Below, piece by piece: positions 48,355 through 54,346 of a DNA stretch of 54,346 bases. The notes below the pieces were generated by a model. It did not search any database and was not told the origin of the DNA. It saw only the letters and a program-made list of their open reading frames with translations. Position 1 is the first letter of the stretch; each line of letters opens with the position of its first letter. The position numbers were made by a program, and so were the translations under genes. This DNA comes from Reticulitermes lucifugus (lineage: Eukaryota; Arthropoda; Insecta; Blattodea; Rhinotermitidae), in NCBI GenBank assembly GCA_026260175.1, contig JAKCWW010002327.1, forward strand, positions 4,359 through 58,704, in the 5' to 3' direction.

Positions 48355-48530
48355 CCGCGTGACGAGCCCCCGGTATTCAGTAATAGGTGGCTGCATGGAC
48401 CCCAGAGCTCGTCTGAACGCCTTGGAGAAGTGACAAATTCCCTGTTCCTGTCGGGAATGGAACAACGATTCCTCGGATATCCAGCCCGTAGCCTACTGAC
48501 TACATCGACTGCATTATCCCGGCCACTACA
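48355..48530 (-). mobile_element. tRNA-like SINE, minus strand
   Basis: On the minus strand it starts GGGATAATGCAGTCGATG, TAGTCAGTAGGCTACGGGC (A-box-like head), with a decayed B box at about 48460-48480. A body follows (CAGGGAATTTGTCACTTC, ACGAGCTCTGGGGTCC) to about 48355. Family assignment is uncertain. Confidence 0.5.
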
Positions 48531-49139
48531 AGACTGTGGCTACAAAATAAAATTGGTTCGTATAATCAGACTCTGACACTTTGAAACTATATGTAATGAA
48601 GTCTTTTTGAAAGATCAGCCGCTGGAAGATAGTGTGTGTACTGGACGTTTCGGATATCGGTCTCCATCTTCAGAGATGATGTAATGACTTACGTGATCGG
48701 GCCTGTTATTTATGTCAAAAGTTCGTATCTCGGAGTTCAGAGAACATTATTTGTGTGTAAGAGCCCTAAAGTGACATTACGGTGGGGGTAATACTATTTT
48801 CAAGACAAAGGGAACGAGCTCCAAGTATGGAGCCGCAACAGGCACAACGCCCCACGTTCCTGTATCTAATTTTCAGAAAAAGACAATTGGTAGCAAAGGT
48901 TCTCGTAGATTTTGGCTGTAGATTGCTCTGGCGTTGCAGGAGTAAGCTGTAGGTCATGAGATATATCTGCCGCATATCTGATTGCGAAAAAAATATTTAT
49001 TTTTATTGTAACTGTACACTTCACGTTACAACAGCTGCTCCAGTCACGTGACTGTCTTACGCCCATCTGTAGACCGAAGAGAAAACGTTAGCACTGAAAA
49101 GTGTAGATTCTACTTTAAGTTTGCGAAACTTCATGTTCT
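48531..49139 (-). repeat. Hairpin motif at 48648-48673; otherwise no gene
   Basis: The reverse complement of 48648-48673 is CTGAAGATGG, short stem GGA/TCC, CCGAAACG, followed by TCCAGTACAC. The rest of the interval, including two overlapping minus-strand frames of 66-69 codons, shows nothing recognisable. Confidence 0.5.
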
Positions 49140-49245
49140 CAGAGCAGTAAATATGAGATTACTGTCTTACGTCATGGGACGCCATGCAGCCATGTAGAAA
49201 TGTACAAACGTTTCGGAGGAAACTGCTACCTCCGTATTCAGGGTA
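49140..49245 (-). repeat. Hairpin repeat, minus strand
   Basis: The core at 49211-49241, reverse-complemented, reads CTGAATACGG with stem GGAGG/CCTCC (perfect), then GAAACGTTTG. The 3' segment follows with TGGCTGCATGGCGTCCCATG, ACGTAAGACAG and CTCTGAGAACATG. Confidence 0.75.
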
Positions 49246-49481
49246 CAATAATCTTTATTATTGTTGGTAAATTATTAGCAGACGGTTACTGATTGTTTTT
49301 CCTCTTACCAGTAACTTATTACTCAAGCACAGTCACTGTATACATTAAATTTTTCAGATACAGGCCTAACCTCAATGTCTGTGATCATCGTTAGCTTCCA
49401 ATGGCATAATGCTCATACCAAGTTTAGTGAACATTCGTCAACAAGTTCAACGGCTGAAGGGAGGGAACATGGGGACGGACA

Positions 49482-49523
49482 CACACTTACCCTCACACAC
49501 ACACTCACACACACACACCACAG
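49482..49523 (+). repeat. (CA)n microsatellite, imperfect
   Basis: CACACACT and CACACACA units with a few interruptions. Confidence 0.85.
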
Positions 49524-49914
49524 CACCGTGATGTTTTATGCTTTCTTCATTAATTAGGCCAATAAAGAAGATAATATTACAGTAGACCTAAACTAAATAG
49601 CTTTTTGATGTGTGTAATGTCATTGTATGGCTTACCACTGGCACAGTGGGTACCTGTTCATAAAGGAGGAAATTTCCTTACCAGCTGGGTGACACTCGGC
49701 TTCTCAGAAGCCCTCTGCTCTGTACTACCGTTTAATCGGTGTACTCCTGAAGAATATTTGCATCTGGTTTAAAATGTCATGAAATATAATTTCTTCGTTG
49801 GGAACTTTCAAAGATACAGGCACCTTTAAAGATCTAGACTGAAATACGATAGTAATATTCAAATTGATCATAATGAAATAGTTGTGAATATGTAAACTAG
49901 ATTGACTTAACACA

Positions 49915-50185
49915 GCAGTCAGGATAGTGACTAGGCTGAGTTGGACGTTCGAGGAGTCGTGATTCGATTCCCGACAGTGGCAAGTGATCTCTTCTCCAAA
50001 GAGTCTAGACCGATTCTGGGGCCCATCCAGCTTGCTATCAGTGATTAATGGTGGGCCTTTTCCCGGGGATAAAGTGGCCGAGGCATGAAGTAGTCCAATA
50101 ACCCCATAGAATATCCAGGTTAAGAATGAGTGGAGCTATACCACCATTCCCCAGTGTATCTTTGTGTCGTGCACAGGAGCAACTT
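49915..50185 (+). mobile_element. tRNA-derived SINE, family S1, plus strand
   Basis: The head has AGTGACTAGGCTG (A-box-like) and GTGATTCGATTCCCGAC (B box). The body has GGGGCCCATCCAGCTTGC, TTTTCCCGGGGATAAAGTGG and CCAATAACCCCATAG. The end reads AAGAATGAGTGGAGCTATAC and CCACCATTCCCCAG. The clearest plus-strand copy of the family. It lacks a tRNA acceptor stem. Confidence 0.8.
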
Positions 50186-52199
50186 TTCTTTTGCCATAAC
50201 GAACATACGTAAAGACAAACAGACAGGATACACCCGTAATTTTTCGTGGGTTCATCATATATTGCTTGAAACGCCTTTAGGAAAGCAGGCTTAGTCTGGT
50301 ATTCTCATCATTGTTACTTTGAGGAAACACTTGGCTTGGTGTTCTGGGAAAGAACAGAGGCGGCCCGTGCGGCAAATAACACTGAATCCTGTAAGAGTAA
50401 GTTTAGCATACAGTGGCCTGTTGGCGGTACTGCATATTTCTGTTAAAAGGAATGGATTTGCTCTTACAATTTGTTTCTCTTCGTTTTGTATAAGTAATTA
50501 TCACGTTTGAGAAAACTACAGCAGAAGCGAAGGCGTTTAAGCAAGTTTAAGTGGGAGAGTAGTTACATAGCTCTGTAGATGCAGTGGAGTCTTCAGAATA
50601 AGTCGCCATTCGTAAAATTTAAAGTAAACAAGAAAATTAATTAATGGTTGTAAAACCTGAAACAAACAAGAAGGATGACTGGGTGACTAAGCTATGGTCA
50701 GTTGGCACAGCAGCAGCTGAAACCTGGGGTATTCAATTTCAGCTGAGCAGCCACATGCTGCCTGTGTTCTATGGATGGAATGATGGTGGCAACTACAGAA
50801 TTAGTTTAATCTGCTAAAATCCCCTTGAAATGTTAGCCACGACACAGGTGACTTGAAAATCAACCAGCCCGACATCTCCTCTCTCTCTCTGACCACAATT
50901 CAGACATGAACACAGCGCAGATCTACGAAATGCAAGTTCATATCTCAACGTAGAAGGGGCTGATTGCCTGAGAGTATTTCAAAACACGCAGTCGCCAAGC
51001 AAGCTTCAAATTTCACACAACAAATTCTATGGTACAGGATTATGATGAAGATTTATTCAGCTCGTAAAAAAATTCCTTATCGTTAAGCACTCCCAAATCT
51101 GTCACCACGTTCACAAAATAAAGTCCATAGACCCCAACTTGAGCTAGATGAACAGATTTTATACCACCAGGTTGGGAAAGAACGAAAAGGAATTAAAGAA
51201 TAACTCATACACAACAAAGACTTTCTTTACTGTTATTAAAAGCTCACATCTTATATAATATTGACTGAATATAGAGTAAAAAGGAAAATTAGAAGCTTTA
51301 ATTAGGAAGTGTAAAAAGGTTCATTCTTCCCGAAAGTAACTTGTATTAAGAGATGTGTTCTCACCGCTGAAGTTATATATGTAATATTTTAGAGATGTAG
51401 GATTAATTTATTATTTACGACATAATCAACTTGGTCATCTTCTAATTTATTTTCCTAAATTCATATCTTAAACTACTTCAACATGCTTGGAAATTTGGAT
51501 TAGCATTTAGCGCATAAAGACTTTCTCGTTAAGTGTCATTTTTAACATGTAGAGATCATAGTTCACAGTGGACTGTGATTGGTACACGAAAGCAATTGTA
51601 TTATTCTGTCGCCACTAACATACATCGTCCTAATCGCTCGTAAATAGGTCAACCGTGTCATTGCATGTGTATTTAGTTAAATTACTCTATTCCTCAGTGA
51701 CTCTTTCTGCTGTAATGAACAATGTTGCAGCTTTAGATATTTTCCCCGGCTCGTGGCCAATAGCAAACATATAACCTGTTCTAACTCTGCTCGGCCTGTG
51801 TTTGCGTTCGTCCTATGGGTTTGTTATCCCTGAGGTGTTGCGTGCTAGAGGTTGAGGGTCGCTTACTTATTGAAAGAGGGAGTTAACAGCCAGACAAATG
51901 AAGATGCATCATCAGGCCGCCTTCATTCTGCACCTGTTTGTTGTCCCCTCCCGTACTTTGCGTCTGCAACGTGAGAATGTGCATAGGAATACCGAACTTG
52001 ACACTCGATTGGTAACAAATTTTTCACCATCGATAGGTCCAGTATCCAAACTCGGGCCGGAATATTGGCTATAGTGATTGACGGTTTTGGGTTTTACTCA
52101 CTCCCTCCTTAAAAGACTAGGACTGCTTTCAAAAAAGCCACAAATCTTTCCTTCCACATTCTTCTCAATTCACACCTCACAGGTTTTTCTCTTCCACAA
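50186..52199. other. No gene seen
   Basis: No open frame above 63 codons. A short CT tract at 50879-50891. Nothing recognised. Confidence 0.4.
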
Positions 52200-52400
52200 C
52201 ATGTAATGTAGCGGGCAGGGGAGCTTAAATCGCGACACTTGTAATTTTACTCGGGAGGTGTTCGTTTCGAATCTCGATCAGGACACCGACTGTCCTCACT
52301 GAGGACTTTTGTGGTTTTCCTCAGACCCTCCATGCAAATTCCGGAATGTTATTAAATTTAGAAGACGGCTCTCCTTTCTTGTCCTTCTCAAGTGAGTAGA
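52200..52400 (+). mobile_element. tRNA-derived SINE, third type, plus strand
   Basis: The head GTAGCGGGCAGGGGAGC leads to a B box TTCGTTTCGAATCTCGATC. The body reads TCACTGAGGACTTTTGTGG, TTTTCCTCAGACCCTCC and ATGCAAATTCCGGAATG. The GTGGTTTTCCTCA...CCTCC...GCAAAT...CCGG body is one I know from insect SINEs. The 86-codon minus-strand open frame over it is antisense to the repeat. Confidence 0.65.
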
Positions 52401-52644
52401 GGGTTTTGGTGGGGACACCTGAGGGAAAGAGACCACTTGAAAGACTAGGCGAGGAAGGGAGGATAGTATTAAAATGAATCTTCAAGAAATATGATGGGGG
52501 TGCGTGGACTGTATTAAAGTGACTCTGGATAGGGACAGGTGGCGGACTTTTGTGAAGCAGCAATGAACCTTCAAGTTCCATAAAATACGGAGACTTTCTT
52601 GATTAGCTCAGGAACTATTAGGTTTTCAAAAAGTACCCTGCTCC

Positions 52645-52716
52645 GTGTAGTTAGTTAGTAAGTTATTTAGTTAATTATTTAGTTAGTTATTATTTATTTA
52701 TTTATTTAGTTACTTT
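52645..52716 (+). repeat. TTAG/TTAT-rich low-complexity tract
   Basis: GTTAGTTAGTAAGTTATTTA and similar tetranucleotide-derived sequence, directly before the 38-bp array. Confidence 0.85.
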
Positions 52717-52717
52717 A

Positions 52718-53275
52718 TCCACACCTACACAACCATGCACTAGTAGTGTCTCGTCCACAATGCCACAACAATGCCCTAGTAACGTCTAATTGTAGCCTAC
52801 ACACCGACACAACCGTGTACTTGCAACAGCTGGTGCCCACATCTGCACAACAATGCACTAGTAGTGTCTGGCATACAATCCGACCCAACCAGCAAGTCGT
52901 AGCGCCTGGTGTTGACACCGACATAACCATGCACTAGTAACGTCTGTGGTCCACACCGACACAAATATGCATCAGTGTTTAAACCAGCACGGCCATACAG
53001 TAGTAATATCTGGTGTCCACTATCGCAGAGACATGCACTAGTAATGTCTGAGTCCAAACCAGGGCAGTCACGCAGCAGTAATGCCTGGTGTCTTAACCGT
53101 TATACCATCATATGGTAACGTCTCTCGTCCACACCGGCATAACGAAGCAAAAGTAATGTCTGGTGTCCTAACAGGTACAACCAAGCTCTACTAATGCCTG
53201 TTGTCAAAACCGGTATGACCATGATCTAGTAAGGTTGGTGTTCTCATCGGCATAAACATGCATTAGTAATGTCTT
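52718..53275 (+). repeat. Tandem array of about 15 units, period 37-38 bp
   Basis: Units follow CCACACCGACATAACCATG then CACTAGTAATGTCTGGTGT, with diversity of roughly 20-35 percent between units by eye and one shortened unit near 52955-52982. The array is bounded by the TTAG-rich tract on the left and by TTAGCCTGACAAACTA on the right. Lengths of 37-38 bp are not a multiple of three, so the overlapping open frames on both strands (52715-53057) are repeat translations. There are no unique spacers, so it is not CRISPR-like. It is a minisatellite. Confidence 0.9.
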
Positions 53276-53759
53276 AGCCTGACAAACTATAAATCTTACT
53301 TCGCTTTAAGTTTTTCGAACACACAAGATTAGGCCTACTCATATTTCCAAGATTGGTTCTTGGCTACGTTGGATAGTGTATCTCATGAAGTCTTTGAAAC
53401 CTGAACAGAAAGGAAGACACAGAGCGAGAGACAGGTAAAACAGATTCAAAAATGAGAAATAAAAGGGAGAAAGTCGTGGGAGAAGTGAGGGATACTTTAT
53501 TTCAGCGGGGATAAAAAAAACCAATTCCGTAAGAAAGTTTGCAAGCTTCGCCCACTCCTGATGATAAGGGTTGTGTGAAACCCAAGTAAGTAAAAGAGAT
53601 GAAGTTACTGTTGCACAGAAAACACATTAATGCAAATATCAATCAATGAAATAAAACTTGCATATCACAATCTACGCGTGAATTCGTAATTTGTCGTAAT
53701 TTTGCTCATTTCCTCGTGTTTCCAAGATTTCGTAATAAAACAAATGCCATCACTATTTC
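53276..53759. other. No gene seen
   Basis: TAGGCCTA at 53330-53337; otherwise unremarkable. Confidence 0.4.
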
Positions 53760-53850
53760 ACCCTGAAGAAGGGCAGAAGGCTTCTTCGAAATGTCAGTAA
53801 ATTTATACCAGTCTATGCGGTATCACGTCCCTCAAAGCGGTACTGTTCCG
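53760..53850 (+). repeat. Hairpin repeat, plus strand
   Basis: The core at 53763-53791 reads CTGAAGA, stem AGAAG/CTTCT (overlapping the core) around GGCAGAAGG, then CGAAATGTCAGTAAATT. The 3' segment TATGCGGTATCACGTCCCTC matches the ACACGGCGTCACATCCCA of other copies. Confidence 0.65.
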
Positions 53851-54346
53851 TATATTTGTCTATATCCAAGATAATTCATATTTTCATTTGTTTAATACTT
53901 GTTAGTTTACTTTTTAATTTGGTCTCATCTTTTTCTTCAGTCCTTCTGTCTGTTTCGTCAACTTCTTTTCAAACTTCTTATTTATTTACCACCCTACCAC
54001 CCTACATTCTGCTAGACTGACATCTGTAAATAAACCATAAATAAATGAATTCCCTTCGTCGGTGAAGTGTCACATTACTTCGGGTACGACACACTACTGT
54101 GTCTGTTAAATTATTGTTGCCCTATAACAAACTCGGTACACGGATGAATGGAAATCAGCTGCGACTCTGTTTGGCTGACTTTTGCAAATGGTCGTGCTAA
54201 ACAGCAGCGAGTCTGAGAGCAACGAAAGATAACTGCAGTTCGACTGTCTGTCTGTCTGACTGGAGAAGCTATATGCTCAAAGACAGGTAGTACACGATAG
54301 ACTAGAAGAACAGCTTGGTGCAATCAAATGTGAAAGTGGGAATGTG
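53851..54346. other. No gene seen
   Basis: A 70-codon minus-strand open frame (54111-54323) is not recognisable. The window ends in unique-looking sequence. Confidence 0.4.

Noticed and set aside
52715..53057. Three overlapping open frames that look like a repetitive protein
   Set aside because: The 37-38 bp period is not a multiple of three and frames are open on both strands, so they reflect the minisatellite.
52718..53275. CRISPR-like array
   Set aside because: Units abut without unique spacers, and the host is a eukaryote.

Overview
This looks like nuclear DNA of an insect, probably a cockroach or other blattodean. The basis is family resemblance: the LINE, tRNA-derived SINE and Tc1/mariner remnants resemble repeats I remember from Blattodea. 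I ran no search, so the order-level call is an inference. There are no operons, bacterial-type ORFs or rRNA. The longest open frame is 174 codons, and it runs through a decayed retrotransposon. One short stretch looks like a functional exon: 43573-43667 (+), 95 bp, with good splice sites, encoding an EF-hand. It is perhaps from a NADPH oxidase 5-like gene. Most of the rest would then be intron or intergenic sequence filled with old repeats.

Layout. 1-440: 3' part of a LINE (family A, minus). 2.1-2.4 kb: SINE, then a TATC microsatellite. 4.35-4.53 kb: palindromic hairpin repeat. 9.1-9.5 kb: tandem repeat of about 71 bp. 9.67-10.29 kb: foldback element with two opposed hammerhead-ribozyme-like motifs. 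11.8-14.96 kb: more fragments of the dispersed hairpin repeat. 18.3-18.5 kb: MITE-like inverted repeat. 18.85-19.1 kb: SINE. 20.05-21.3 kb: dead Tc1/mariner element (minus). 23.0-23.3 kb: second Tc1/mariner remnant (minus). 24.3-26.2 kb: hairpin repeats and a SINE. 31.7-32.2 kb: degenerate tandem array of about 48 bp. 36.1-36.4 kb: SINE. 36.9-38.4 kb: LINE family A copy 2 (minus). 40.86-41.56 kb: candidate Penelope-like element with an 11-bp target-site duplication, inverted repeats and a hammerhead-like motif. 43.4-43.7 kb: the EF-hand exon and a duplicated splice acceptor. 44.1 kb: CA-rich microsatellite. 46.3-47.2 kb: LINE family B 3' end (plus). 48.4-50.2 kb: SINEs and hairpin repeats. 52.2-53.3 kb: SINE followed by a 15-unit array of about 38 bp.

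The most interesting signal is a dispersed motif seen about 20 times. It has the order CTGAAGA-TGG / hairpin / CCGAAACGTC. The hairpin stem differs in sequence from copy to copy but stays paired, and the flanks are constant. This order matches the core of a hammerhead ribozyme (CUGANGA, stem II, GAAA). In three copies (near 9770, 10185 and 41460) a cleavage triplet and a pairing stem I can also be drawn. One of these lies 3' to a short C-terminal-like reading frame inside an element with clean target-site duplications, which suggests a Penelope-like retroelement source.
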